Source: Geminicoccaceae bacterium
GTDB taxonomy: Bacteria; Pseudomonadota; Alphaproteobacteria; Geminicoccales; Geminicoccaceae
NCBI GenBank assembly: GCA_020638465.1
Contig: JACKIM010000001.1
Coordinates: 186,001-250,000, forward strand
Direction: 5' to 3'
DNA: 64,000 bases
Shown: piece by piece, positions 51,194 to 60,271 of the stretch
Layout of the letters: every line of letters begins with the position of its first letter
Numbering within the stretch: the first letter of the stretch is position 1
Position numbers and translations under genes: made by a program
Notes under the pieces: model-generated
Database searches by the model: none
What the model was told of the DNA's origin: nothing
What the model saw: only the letters and a program-made list of their open reading frames with translations

Positions 51194-51997
51194 TCAGAAT
51201 ATTGTTTTCGACGAGATCAATTGACGAAGCGGCTCGTGGATATTGGCGTTGGAAGCCACGATCGTGCCTTCCGCAAGCAGGTCGTCATCCCCCTCGATCC
51301 GGCTGACCCGGCCGCCGGCCTCGCGAATGATGAGGATACCGGCAGCGATGTCCCAGGGCTTCAGCCCGTACTCCCAGAAGCCGTCCTGCCGACCCGCGGC
51401 GACATAGGCGAGATCAAGCGAGGCGGTGCCCAGGCGACGCAATCCGCCGCAGACATCGGCCACCGCGGACATCTGCGCGTCGAAGCCCTTCCCCCTGCCC
51501 TTCCAGTCCTGCACCGGCAGGCCGCAGCCGATCAGCGCCTGCCCCATGTCGCTGCGACTCGAAACGCGCAGGCGACGGTCATTGAGAAAGGCGCCGTCCC
51601 CCTTGTCGGCCGCGAACAGCTCGTCCTTGAGCGGATCGTAGATACAGGCGGCGACAATCTCGCCCCGCTGTTCGAGGGCCACCGAAATGGCGAAATGCGG
51701 CATTCCGTGCAGGAAGTTGGTGGTGCCGTCGAGCGGATCGACGAGGAACCGGCTGGTACCGTCCCTGGCCTTGATCGCCTCGCCTTCCTCAAGGAGGAAG
51801 CCGTATTCGGGCCGCATGCGCTGCAATTCCTCGACGATGATCCTCTCCGCCTTGCGATCGGCGGCCGAGACGAAATCGGCAGGTCCCTTCATCGAGACCT
51901 GCAACTGCTCGACCTCACCGAAGTCGCGCACCAGATTGCGTGCGGCCTTCACGACGGCACGAATCATCACCTGGAGATTGACGGAGCGACGGGGCAT
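51194..51997 (-). CDS. suhB: Inositol monophosphatase family protein (SuhB)
   Basis: This 267-residue Mg-dependent phosphatase has the family motifs GEAIKARDG with the preceding EEG, DPLDGTTNFLHGMPHFAISVAL (metal site) and WDIAAGILIIREAGG. SuhB acts on inositol-1-phosphate and in some bacteria also helps rRNA transcription antitermination. It ends the pgk-unknown-fba-thiE-suhB run, 29 bp after the ThiE-like gene. The ATG at 51997 (MPRRSVN) starts the conserved sequence. Confidence 0.92.
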   Translation of the reverse strand: MPRRSVNLQVMIRAVVKAARNLVRDFGEVEQLQVSMKGPADFVSAADRKAERIIVEELQRMRPEYGFLLEEGEAIKARDGTSRFLVDPLDGTTNFLHGMPHFAISVALEQRGEIVAACIYDPLKDELFAADKGDGAFLNDRRLRVSSRSDMGQALIGCGLPVQDWKGRGKGFDAQMSAVADVCGGLRRLGTASLDLAYVAAGRQDGFWEYGLKPWDIAAGILIIREAGGRVSRIEGDDDLLAEGTIVASNANIHEPLRQLISSKTIF

Positions 51998-52026
51998 TTC
52001 GGTTTCTTTCTTTCAATCGGCGGGCA

Positions 52027-52623
52027 TCAACCGCCAAGCATCCTGTCCAGGGACAGGATCAGCGACCGCGCCGACACGGGATCATGAGTTGCCATGGGCA
52101 TTGGCAACAGGAAGTCCGCACCGGCCGCGACCAGCCTTTCAGCCTCGTCGACACCTCCGAATCCCGTAGCCGCCACCGGAAGGACGAACAGTTCCCGCCA
52201 CCAGACGAGAAATTCTTCCATCTCGTCGATAGCCGCAGACCCGTCCGCGTGACCGGTTAGCGTATAGTCCGCACCGTTCTCGCCTGCAACCATCGCGGCA
52301 TGCCGGGACATGCCGCATCGTGCACCGATGATCGCGTCCCGCCCCAGATGGCGGCGCACCGCGCCGATGTCCGCATCATGGTCGACCAGCGCCCCGTCGA
52401 CCGCGAGGCGGCCGTCATAGGGTCCGTCGATATCGAGGAAAAGCGCGGCCTCGCGGCCGGCAAGCCAGCGCCCCGCAGCGGCGATCCCGTCCTCGCCGGC
52501 AATCAGGCCGGCCAGCGACGGCAGGTCGCCGATTCCATCCAGGACCGCCTCGCCGGGCCAACGCAAAAGGAGGCGGCAAGCCGCCTCCTCCGCATCGATG
52601 AAGGGTCCCTCGGACTCGCTCAC
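52027..52623 (-). CDS. Diverged thiamine-phosphate synthase/TenI-like protein
   Basis: This 198-residue TIM-barrel-like protein resembles ThiE/TenI in its second half (IIGARCGMSRHAAMVAGENGADYTL, then FVLPVAATGFGGVDEAERLVAAGADFLL). The usual N-terminal TDR/DxLQLR type substrate residues of ThiE are not clear, and the protein is slightly short, so it may have lost or changed activity; this is a judgement from reading, not an alignment. It overlaps fba by 4 bp (ATGA) and sits between fba and suhB, a position held by ThiE-like genes in several alphaproteobacteria. Confidence 0.7.
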   Translation of the reverse strand: MSESEGPFIDAEEAACRLLLRWPGEAVLDGIGDLPSLAGLIAGEDGIAAAGRWLAGREAALFLDIDGPYDGRLAVDGALVDHDADIGAVRRHLGRDAIIGARCGMSRHAAMVAGENGADYTLTGHADGSAAIDEMEEFLVWWRELFVLPVAATGFGGVDEAERLVAAGADFLLPMPMATHDPVSARSLILSLDRMLGG

Positions 52624-53531
52624 GCTGCCCCTTTATAGATGTCGATGACCCTGGAGAGCAGGTCCAGGGCTTCCGCCTTCGGTCGCTGGAAGCTGTTGCG
52701 GCCGACGATCGAGCCGGAACCGCCGCCCGCGGCAATTTCCCTGATCTCGCCCAGGAAACCCTCGGTGTCCTTGGCTTCGCCGCCCGAGAAAACCACAAGT
52801 CTCTTGCCGTTGAATGCCGCCTGCATGACATGTTCGATGCGCTGCTTGAGCGTATCCTGGGGCACGCCCTCATAGGCACTTTCGGCAGCCTTGAGATCGA
52901 CGCCGGCCTTCGGCGGCTTCACCTTGATGATGTTGGCCCCGAGCAGGGCCGCCATGTGGGCCGCATAGGCACAGATGTCGAGCGCGGTCTCGCCGGCCTT
53001 GCTGACATTGCCCCCGCGCGGATAGGACCAGAGTACCGAGCACAGCCCGTTGGCCTTGGCCTCGGCGGACATTTCGCGGAACTCCTCCATCATGTTGTAA
53101 CAGTTGGGGGAACCGGGATAGATGGTGAAGCCTATGCCGACGCACCCCAGCCGGAGCGCATCCTTCACCGTTCCGTGCACCGCCTGGTCGCCATCGCCCG
53201 CATGCAGGCTGTTGGCGCTGTTGACCTTGAGGATCAGCGGCATCTGGCCGGCGAAGGTATCGGCTCCCTGTTCGAGCGATCCCAGCGGCGCCGCATAGCC
53301 CGACAGGCCGGCATCGATGGCAAGCTCGTAAAGATAGTGCGGGTCATAGGCCGCGGGGTTCTTCGAGAACGAGCGCGCCGGCCCGTGCTCGTAGCCCTGA
53401 TCGACCGGCAGTATCACCAGCTTGCCGGTTCCGGCCAGCTTGCCCTGCATCAGCAGGCGGTAAAGGCTCGCCTTCACCCCGGGATTTTCGCCCTCGTACC
53501 ACGAAAGGATCTTCTTGACCTTCTCACTCAT
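52620..53531 (-). CDS. fba: Class I fructose-bisphosphate aldolase (DhnA type)
   Basis: This 303-residue Schiff-base aldolase interconverts fructose-1,6-bisphosphate and two triose phosphates. It matches the bacterial/archaeal DhnA-type class I family: LVILPVDQGYEHGPARSF, GYAAPLGSLEQGADTF, VLWSYPRGG and the Schiff-base lysine region NIIKVKPPKAG, with GGEAKD and VGRNSFQRP near the phosphate site. The start is ATG 53531. It overlaps the ThiE-like gene and follows pgk, forming a glycolytic/gluconeogenic operon. Confidence 0.92.
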   Translation of the reverse strand: MSEKVKKILSWYEGENPGVKASLYRLLMQGKLAGTGKLVILPVDQGYEHGPARSFSKNPAAYDPHYLYELAIDAGLSGYAAPLGSLEQGADTFAGQMPLILKVNSANSLHAGDGDQAVHGTVKDALRLGCVGIGFTIYPGSPNCYNMMEEFREMSAEAKANGLCSVLWSYPRGGNVSKAGETALDICAYAAHMAALLGANIIKVKPPKAGVDLKAAESAYEGVPQDTLKQRIEHVMQAAFNGKRLVVFSGGEAKDTEGFLGEIREIAAGGGSGSIVGRNSFQRPKAEALDLLSRVIDIYKGAA

Positions 53532-53602
53532 CCAGCAACTCCATCATGCAAGCCAGAGCCAAGTCCGCCGTTACCTACTACGCCGCCCGCCGGCAACCAA
53601 GG

Positions 53603-53992
53603 TCACAAGCCGGTGTCCGGAACCGGATCCAGTCGCCCCCTGAGCGTCCGGACCGTCCGATCCTCCCGGTCAAGCCGGATCACCGCGGCGGGCGGTGCAT
53701 CCAACAGCCGACCACCGGCCTTTTCAACCATACTGCGCGCCGTCGAGCGAGCGATATAACCTTCACGATAGACAAACTGCCGAAGCCCGTGACGCAACCC
53801 GGCCATGACGATGCCGGCGCGATCCCCGCAATCGACAAGAATATGGCTCGACAGGGCGGACTCGACCGACCGGAGGAAACCGACACCTGCGAAACATGTC
53901 AATTCAGCGGGCGAATAGAGCTGCAATTCCACGCCAATGGTGCGTGAAAACATCAGGATCTCGCGCGCCTGGTCTCCACTCCAGAACGTCAC
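53603..53992 (-). CDS. Uncharacterised small protein between pgk and fba
   Basis: I do not recognise this 129-residue protein. It has no signal peptide or membrane helix; after TFWSGDQAREILMFSRTIG it is a mixed alpha/beta chain with two cysteines (FAGVG region and VDCGDRAG) and ends in charged sequence. The GTG at 53992 was chosen because the longer frame to 54280 lies antisense-free but inside pgk in another frame. Genes in this exact slot recur in related alphaproteobacteria, so it may be a glycolysis-linked regulator or structural protein; that is speculation. The start codon could also differ by a few codons. Confidence 0.55.
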   Translation of the reverse strand: MTFWSGDQAREILMFSRTIGVELQLYSPAELTCFAGVGFLRSVESALSSHILVDCGDRAGIVMAGLRHGLRQFVYREGYIARSTARSMVEKAGGRLLDAPPAAVIRLDREDRTVRTLRGRLDPVPDTGL

Positions 53993-54024
53993 CCACCAAA
54001 CCGGCCGCTCGTCGCCGTTACCGC

Positions 54025-55227
54025 TCAGCGGCCCGTCGCCAGGGCGGCCACACCCGGCAGCTCCCTGCCCTCCAGCCATTCGAGGAATGCCCCTCCGGCA
54101 GTGGATACATAGGAGAAACGTTCGAGGACACCGGCATGAGCCAGCGCCGCGACCGTGTCGCCACCGCCCGCCACCGTCTTGAGCCTGCCCGCATCGGTCA
54201 GGTCCGCGGCCTTGCGGGCAACGGCATTGGTGCCGGCGTCGAAAGGAGCGATCTCGAACGCCCCCATGGGGCCGTTCCACAGCAGCGTGCGCGAATCCGC
54301 CAGCGCCTCGCCGACCCGCTCGACACTCCGGGGGCCGATGTCGAGGATCATGTCGTCCTCGCCGACCTCAGCGATATCGACCGTGCGGGTATCGGCATTC
54401 TCGCGGAACTCCGTGGCCACCACGGCATCGACGGGCAGGACGATCTCGACTCCCCCGTCCCTCGCACGCTGCATGATGGTCCTGGCCGTTTCGGCAAGGT
54501 CATGCTCGCACAGAGATTTTCCCACCTTGACACCCTGCGCCGCCAGGAAGGTATTGGCCATGCCGCCACCGATCACCAGACGGTCCACCTTGTCGAGGAT
54601 CTGCCCCAGCACGTCGAGCTTGCTCGACACCTTGGCACCGCCAACCAGCGCCGCCGCCGGCCGCTCCGCATTGCCCAGCGCGGAGTCGAGCGCCTCGAGT
54701 TCGGCCTGCATCAGGCGTCCGGCATAGGCAGGCAGATCGGCGGTGACGCCAACCACGCTGGCATGGGCGCGGTGCGAGCAGGAAAAGGCGTCATTCACGT
54801 AGATGTCGCCATGCCGGGCCAGAGCTGCGGCAAAATCGGGGAAATTCTTCTCCTCGCCGGCATGGAAGCGGAGGTTCTCCAGCAACAGTACATCTCCCGG
54901 TTGCATCCCGGCCACCGCGGCATCGGCTTCCTCGCCGACGCAGTCGTTCGCGAAGGCGACGGGCCGGCCGCCCAGAATTTTCGAGAGCACCGGCACGACG
55001 GGTCGCAGCGACATGGATGACTGGACGCTGCCCTTCGGCCTGCCGAAATGCGAAATGATGACGACCTTCGCTCCGGCATCGGCCAGTTCGCGAATGGTTG
55101 TCGCGGCCCGCTCGATACGGGTTGCATCGGTAACCGCGCCATCCTGCATCGGCACGTTGAAATCGACCCGGACAAGAGCGCGCCCGCCATCGAGGCTCAA
55201 TCCGTCGAGCGTCCTGAAATCGGCCAT
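54025..55227 (-). CDS. pgk: Phosphoglycerate kinase
   Basis: This 400-residue glycolytic kinase transfers a phosphate between 1,3-bisphosphoglycerate and ADP. It has the signature ALVRVDFNVPMQDG (N-terminal substrate arm), SHFGRPKG, VALVGGAKVSSKL-like ALVGGAKVSSKLDVLG, and the nucleotide-binding WNGPMGAFE and VAGGGDTVAAL. ATG 55227 (MADFRTLDG) is the canonical N terminus; the longer frame to 55416 is unconserved. It is the first gene of the run pgk-unknown-fba-thiE-suhB and diverges from pccA. Confidence 0.95.
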   Translation of the reverse strand: MADFRTLDGLSLDGGRALVRVDFNVPMQDGAVTDATRIERAATTIRELADAGAKVVIISHFGRPKGSVQSSMSLRPVVPVLSKILGGRPVAFANDCVGEEADAAVAGMQPGDVLLLENLRFHAGEEKNFPDFAAALARHGDIYVNDAFSCSHRAHASVVGVTADLPAYAGRLMQAELEALDSALGNAERPAAALVGGAKVSSKLDVLGQILDKVDRLVIGGGMANTFLAAQGVKVGKSLCEHDLAETARTIMQRARDGGVEIVLPVDAVVATEFRENADTRTVDIAEVGEDDMILDIGPRSVERVGEALADSRTLLWNGPMGAFEIAPFDAGTNAVARKAADLTDAGRLKTVAGGGDTVAALAHAGVLERFSYVSTAGGAFLEWLEGRELPGVAALATGR

Positions 55228-55449
55228 CGGTCCTGACTTTCGCTGCAAGAACATGGAAAAAACCGGGGTTCCCCGCGCTGCTACCATGACGCCCCGTCGC
55301 TGTCCATCGACCGCGTCGGGACATCGGCGCACAATGATCGTCCTCCATCGCCACTTCGACGCATGGCGCTTACCTCGGGTCGATATTGCTGCTAGTGCGT
55401 TGCAGCACCAAGACAAGCCGGTGACGGTCGCCTAAAGCTGGACAGGGCC

Positions 55450-57435
55450 ATGTTCGACAAGATTCTGATTGCCAATCGTGGAGAGATTGCCTGCCGGGTA
55501 ATCCGTTCCTGCCGCAAGCTCGGCATCAGGAGCGTTGCGGTCTACAGCGACGCCGACGCCGACGCGCTGCATGTCCGCATGGCCGACGAGAAAGTGCATC
55601 TGGGGCCGCCGCCGGCAGCGCAGAGCTATCTGCTCATCGACAGGATCGTCGAGGCCTGCAAGGCCACCGGCGCACAGGCCGTCCATCCGGGATACGGCTT
55701 CCTTTCCGAGCGCGCCGCGTTCGCACAGGCCCTTGCCGCGGCCGGGGTGGCCTTCATCGGCCCTCCCGTCGGCGCCATCGAGGCGATGGGCGACAAGATC
55801 GAGAGCAAGCGACTGGCGCGCGAAGCCGGCGTTTCGACCGTGCCCGGCACGCTCGACGCCATCAGCGACCCCGAAGAAGCCCGCCGGATCGCAGGCGAGA
55901 TCGGCTATCCGGTGATGATCAAGGCGTCGGCCGGCGGTGGCGGCAAGGGCATGCGCGTCGCCATGAGCGAGGACGAACTGCTCGACGGACTCGAGCGCGC
56001 GCAATCGGAAGCGAGGAATTCCTTCGGCGATGACCGTTGCTTCATCGAGAAATTCGTCACCGAGCCACGCCACATCGAGATCCAGGTCCTGGGCGACAAG
56101 CATGGCAACTGCATCCACCTGGGGGAGCGCGAATGCTCGATCCAGCGCCGCCACCAGAAGGTCATCGAGGAAGCGCCCTCGCCGTTTCTCGATGCCGCCA
56201 CCCGCAAGGCCATGGGCGAGCAGGCCGTCGCCCTCGCCAGGGCGGTGGACTATTGCTCGGCAGGAACAGTGGAATTCATCGTCGACGGCGAGCGCAACTT
56301 CTACTTCCTCGAAATGAACACCCGCCTGCAGGTGGAGCATCCGGTGACCGAGCTTGTCACCGGCGTCGACCTCGTCGAACAGATGATCCGGGTCGCCGCC
56401 GGCGAGAAGCTCTCCTTGACCCAGGACGACGTCAGGCTGACGGGCTGGGCCATGGAAGCCCGCGTCTATGCCGAGGAGCCATCGAAGGGCTTCCTTCCCT
56501 CCACCGGTCGCCTCGTCACCTATCGCGAGCCCGAAGGCGAAGGCGTGCGGATCGACACCGGCATCTACGAAGGTGGCGAGGTGTCGATGTTCTATGATCC
56601 GATGATCGCCAAGCTCTGCGCCTTCGGTGACGGCCGCGATGCGGCGATCGCCCGCCTGCGCGATGCCATCGATGGCTACGTCATCGAGGGACCCGGCCAT
56701 AACCTGCTGTTCCTCAATGCGCTCCTGAGCCATCCCCGCTTCGTCGAGGGACGGTTGACGACGGGCTTCATCGCCGAGGAATACGGCGATCGTTTCGACG
56801 ATCCCGATCTCGAAGGCGATGCGCTGATCCGCGTGGTCGCGATGGGTACGGCCATGCGCGCGCGGACCCTCAACCGGGCCAAGGCCATCTCCGGCCGCAT
56901 GTCCGACCAGCCGCTGAAGCCCGACACCTCCTTTGCGACCCTGCTGGGTGACACGGTCTTCGATGTCGAGGTGGTCGAGGACGGCCACGACACCCGGGTG
57001 ACCGTGAATGATGGACCGGCATTGACGATGCGGCTCGACTGGAGTCCGGGGCAGCCCCTGGTTGCGGCCGTCATCGATGGCAGGACATGGCGTGCCCATG
57101 TCCATCGCACACCCGAAGGTTTCATCATCTCGCATGCCGGATCGAAGGCGGAGCTGACCGTTCGCCGGCATCGTGCGCAGGAAATGGCCCGCCGCATGCC
57201 TCCCAAGCCGCAGGCCGACACCTCGAAGATGGTGCTATCGCCCATGCCGGGCCTGATCGTGCGCGTGGCCGTTGCACCCGGGCAGGATATCAAGGTCGGG
57301 CAGGAACTGCTCGTGCTGGAAGCCATGAAGATGGAAAATGTCCTGCGCGCCGAGACCGACGGCAAGGTCGAGAAGATCGAGATTGCCGCCGGCGACACGG
57401 TCAGTTCGGATCAGCTGTTGATCAGTCTCGCCTGA
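55450..57435 (+). CDS. pccA: Propionyl-CoA carboxylase alpha (biotin carboxylase/BCCP) subunit
   Basis: This 661-residue protein carries biotin carboxylase and biotin-carrier domains in one chain. The ATP-grasp part has VHPGYGFLSE, KASAGGGGKGM, and EMNTRLQVEHPVTE. A BT-type middle part follows (about 470-585), then the carrier domain with the biotinylated lysine in EAMKMENVL near residue 625. The length and the SKMVLSPMPGLIV segment favour PccA over AccC (no carrier domain) or methylcrotonyl carboxylase, though the latter is possible. Its beta subunit gene is not in the window. It diverges from pgk and converges with dacB. Confidence 0.88.
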   Translation: MFDKILIANRGEIACRVIRSCRKLGIRSVAVYSDADADALHVRMADEKVHLGPPPAAQSYLLIDRIVEACKATGAQAVHPGYGFLSERAAFAQALAAAGVAFIGPPVGAIEAMGDKIESKRLAREAGVSTVPGTLDAISDPEEARRIAGEIGYPVMIKASAGGGGKGMRVAMSEDELLDGLERAQSEARNSFGDDRCFIEKFVTEPRHIEIQVLGDKHGNCIHLGERECSIQRRHQKVIEEAPSPFLDAATRKAMGEQAVALARAVDYCSAGTVEFIVDGERNFYFLEMNTRLQVEHPVTELVTGVDLVEQMIRVAAGEKLSLTQDDVRLTGWAMEARVYAEEPSKGFLPSTGRLVTYREPEGEGVRIDTGIYEGGEVSMFYDPMIAKLCAFGDGRDAAIARLRDAIDGYVIEGPGHNLLFLNALLSHPRFVEGRLTTGFIAEEYGDRFDDPDLEGDALIRVVAMGTAMRARTLNRAKAISGRMSDQPLKPDTSFATLLGDTVFDVEVVEDGHDTRVTVNDGPALTMRLDWSPGQPLVAAVIDGRTWRAHVHRTPEGFIISHAGSKAELTVRRHRAQEMARRMPPKPQADTSKMVLSPMPGLIVRVAVAPGQDIKVGQELLVLEAMKMENVLRAETDGKVEKIEIAAGDTVSSDQLLISLA

Positions 57436-57443
57436 GGTGCCGA

Positions 57444-58784
57444 TCAGCGGCGGCGGAGCCAGCCGGTGACAAGCGCATCCTGCAATGCCCTGGAGCGGAC
57501 TTCCCATTCGTCCGCCTCCCTGCGAATGGCCGCAGTCGGCGCCTTCATCGAATCGTAGACGGCCCGGCGGGCGTCGTTGGCCGTCATGATGACGAACAGG
57601 CGCAAGCCGTCATCGGCCAGGAGATATCCCGCCAGCGCACTGGCGAAATCGAGACTGCCGGTCTTCGCCCAGACACGCAGCGCCGTGCCGTCGCCGGCAA
57701 GGCGCCGTTCAAGGCTTCCGGACCAGCCGCTTGTTGCCAGCAGTTCGGGCAGGTCGTGGCGGTCGAGGCCGTAGCGCAGCAGGGCTGCAAGCTGCGCCGG
57801 TGTTGCCCGCGTCGCGGGTGACAATCCCGAGTGATTCTCCATGTGAAGGGCGCTCCAGTCGGCGTCGATACGCGCGGTGACGATTTCCGCCGCAATCTGC
57901 GCCGATTGTGCCAGCGTCCGTGGATGCCGTCCCAGGCTTCCCGACAGCACGAGGCCCAGCGTCTCGGCCAGCTGATTGTTGGAATAAAGCAACATGTCCT
58001 CGACGAGTTCGGAAAGCGGCTTGCTGGAAATGGTCCGCAGCAGCCGGGCCTTCGGCGGTACGGTGCCGCGTTCGGGATCGTTCATCGCAATGCCCAGCCG
58101 TCTTGCCATGAGGGCGAAATTGCGCGCGGCGTGCATGCCGACATCGCGCACGGGTATCGCCCGGGAACGCTTCGGCCGCGCACTGGCGACAATGCTCCAC
58201 GCCGGTCCCCGTTCCACCAGTGGCGGCAATCCACTGTAGTTGCCCATCCCGTCGGCCCGCATGGAGACCCGGCTGAACGCCAGCGCCATGGGTCCGACAC
58301 CCGCGTTGTACGTGGCATCGGGCGGCTGATCGGGGTTGACTTCCGGGAAACGGGCGAAGGCGTCATCGTCCAGCAGCAGCCGGCCCTTCACCGTCCGGAT
58401 GCCGGACGACCGCAGGCCCAGTGCCAGTTCCATCAGGTCGTCGATGTCGAACTCGACATCGCCACCCCCTTCGAGAACGAGATCACCATCGAGCTGGCCG
58501 TCCGACACGTCGCCATCCACCCATAACCGCGTCTGGAGGCGGTAGTCGGGACCGAGCCGGTCGAGCGCCGCCAACGCCGTCACCAGCTTGATGGTCGATG
58601 CCGGGATCATCGGTCGCTCGGGATCGCGGCTTTCCAGCACCTTGCCACTGGCGGCATCGACCAGCAGGTAGCCGATCCGGCTTCCCTGCAGGTCGAAGCG
58701 CCTGACGAGCGCATCCCCATCGGTGGTGGCAAATGCCGTTGAGGTGAATATTCCAAGACAAAGCGCAACGACCAGGATCCGCAT
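57444..58784 (-). CDS. dacB: D-Ala-D-Ala carboxypeptidase/endopeptidase, PBP4 family
   Basis: This 446-residue periplasmic enzyme trims stem peptides and cuts cross-links. The signal peptide is residues 1-20. The active-site motifs are S63-T-I-K66 (ASTIK), the SxN motif in LYSNNQLAE, and KTG in AKTGSLDFA. The large insertion between the first two motifs that defines PBP4/class C (about 80-230) is present. It converges with pccA, 8 bp apart, and follows DUF1127/LysR upstream on the minus strand. It probably works with the RlpA, MltB, AmiC and MrcA enzymes encoded elsewhere in the window. Confidence 0.9.
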   Translation of the reverse strand: MRILVVALCLGIFTSTAFATTDGDALVRRFDLQGSRIGYLLVDAASGKVLESRDPERPMIPASTIKLVTALAALDRLGPDYRLQTRLWVDGDVSDGQLDGDLVLEGGGDVEFDIDDLMELALGLRSSGIRTVKGRLLLDDDAFARFPEVNPDQPPDATYNAGVGPMALAFSRVSMRADGMGNYSGLPPLVERGPAWSIVASARPKRSRAIPVRDVGMHAARNFALMARRLGIAMNDPERGTVPPKARLLRTISSKPLSELVEDMLLYSNNQLAETLGLVLSGSLGRHPRTLAQSAQIAAEIVTARIDADWSALHMENHSGLSPATRATPAQLAALLRYGLDRHDLPELLATSGWSGSLERRLAGDGTALRVWAKTGSLDFASALAGYLLADDGLRLFVIMTANDARRAVYDSMKAPTAAIRREADEWEVRSRALQDALVTGWLRRR

Positions 58785-58833
58785 GCACCCCTCGACGAAC
58801 CGTTATCCCGCGGGCGCCGCCGGGTATCCGGAG

Positions 58834-59073
58834 CTAGATCCGCTCAAGCCGCCTCTGCTGGCGGATGGGCAGGTCCCAGAAGGGACGCGATGTCTCCCGG
58901 CGCACATCCCGGACATCCAGACCGAGGTCCGCCAGAGCCCTGTCGTCCAGCCCGGACAATTGTCGACGCTCGCGCGCCGTCTGCCACATCGCGACGATCA
59001 GGGCCAGTGGATATATCCACTTCAGGTTTGGTGAAGCCAGATCAATTCGATTGATGGTCGTGTTCAGCCTCAT
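58834..59073 (-). CDS. DUF1127 small protein
   Basis: This 79-residue protein has a hydrophobic N-terminal part (IYPLALIVAMW) and the DUF1127 motif RERRQLSGLDDRALADLGLDVRDV-like block at its centre. The ATG follows AAGGAG 10 nt upstream. It is divergent from a LysR gene, an arrangement seen for other DUF1127 genes in alphaproteobacteria, so the LysR protein may regulate it. It is the third DUF1127 gene in the window. Confidence 0.82.
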   Translation of the reverse strand: MRLNTTINRIDLASPNLKWIYPLALIVAMWQTARERRQLSGLDDRALADLGLDVRDVRRETSRPFWDLPIRQQRRLERI

Positions 59074-59240
59074 TTCCCACACTCCTTGTGAACGGCCACC
59101 AGTGTCGCATCGGCAATGCCGGAACGAACTCCGATCCGGTGACGGTAATCCGGCAACATGCATAACGGAAACGAATGTTCTTTATGAATTCCATAACGTG
59201 TGATAATCATGCGGACATCAGGACAGGTCAGGAACGGATC

Positions 59241-60113
59241 ATGCGCAATATCGACACGACTCTTCTGCGCAGCTTCGCCGTCGTCGCCGAAACGGGCGGC
59301 ATGACCGCGGCCGCGCGGCAGCTCAACCTCACCCAGGCCGCCGTCAGCCAGCAGATCAAACGGCTGGAGGAGATGCTGCAATGCCGGCTGTTCGAGCGCG
59401 ACCGCAAGGAGTTCGGACTGACGGCCGCCGGTGAGCGGATGCTGTCCAAGGCCCAGCGGATGCTGTCCCTCAACGACGAAATCTGGGAGACGATGGTCCG
59501 CCCGGAGTTCGAGGGCGAAGTCCGTCTCGGCGTACCGCACGATATCGTCGCCCACCTGATGCCGCCGGTCCTTCGACGTTTCGACCGTGCGTGGCCGCGG
59601 ATCCAGATCACGTTCGACTGTTCGGCCACACAGAACCTGTTGCGCCGCCTCGAAGGAGGCGAACTCGATGTGACGCTGACCACCGAGCCCGGCCCGGCCA
59701 GGGATGGCGATACCCTGATGCGCGAGCCGCTGGTATGGGTCGGCGCTTCGGGCGGCAAGGCGCATCTTCAGGATCCGCTGCCCATTTCCCTGGGCGAACC
59801 GCATTGCGCCTTTCATCCGGCCGTGGTCGAGGCGATCCGCACGATCGATCGCGACTGGCGGTCCGTCTGCAATCAGGGAAGCATGCAGGCCATGGAGGCG
59901 ACCGTCAGCGCCGATCTGGCCGTTTCGGCGATGTTGCGATGCGCCGTCCCGTGCGATCTGGAGATCATCCCGGCCAGCGCCGGCCTCCCGCCCCTGCCGT
60001 ATTTCCACATCAACCTCTATGTGCGCAAGGGAGCGGTTTCGCCGGCGGCCAACGAACTCGCCCGTCACATTCGTGACACACTGATGGCGGAAAGCATGGG
60101 TCACGCGGCTTGA
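59241..60113 (+). CDS. LysR-family transcriptional regulator
   Basis: This 290-residue regulator has the N-terminal winged HTH (LLRSFAVVAETGGMTAAARQ, then LNLTQAAVSQQIKRLEEML) and a periplasmic-binding-like effector domain starting near residue 90 (GEVRLGVPHDIVAHLMPPVL). LysR regulators usually act on the divergent neighbour, here the DUF1127 gene 167 bp away. The effector is unknown. The ATG at 59241 has an AGGA ribosome site; the frame from 59175 has no conserved N terminus. Confidence 0.92.
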   Translation: MRNIDTTLLRSFAVVAETGGMTAAARQLNLTQAAVSQQIKRLEEMLQCRLFERDRKEFGLTAAGERMLSKAQRMLSLNDEIWETMVRPEFEGEVRLGVPHDIVAHLMPPVLRRFDRAWPRIQITFDCSATQNLLRRLEGGELDVTLTTEPGPARDGDTLMREPLVWVGASGGKAHLQDPLPISLGEPHCAFHPAVVEAIRTIDRDWRSVCNQGSMQAMEATVSADLAVSAMLRCAVPCDLEIIPASAGLPPLPYFHINLYVRKGAVSPAANELARHIRDTLMAESMGHAA

Positions 60114-60271
60114 CGGCATGTCGAGCGGCGTTCTGCCGCAAGCCATCAAACCCGACGTTGAACAATTACCCATCTGTCGAATAGGTTATGGCCCTGCCAA
60201 CACCGTCAGGAAAGCGGTGACCCGGCATGCAGGATCTGTCTGTCGAGGATGCAAACCGAGGAAATTCCGGC

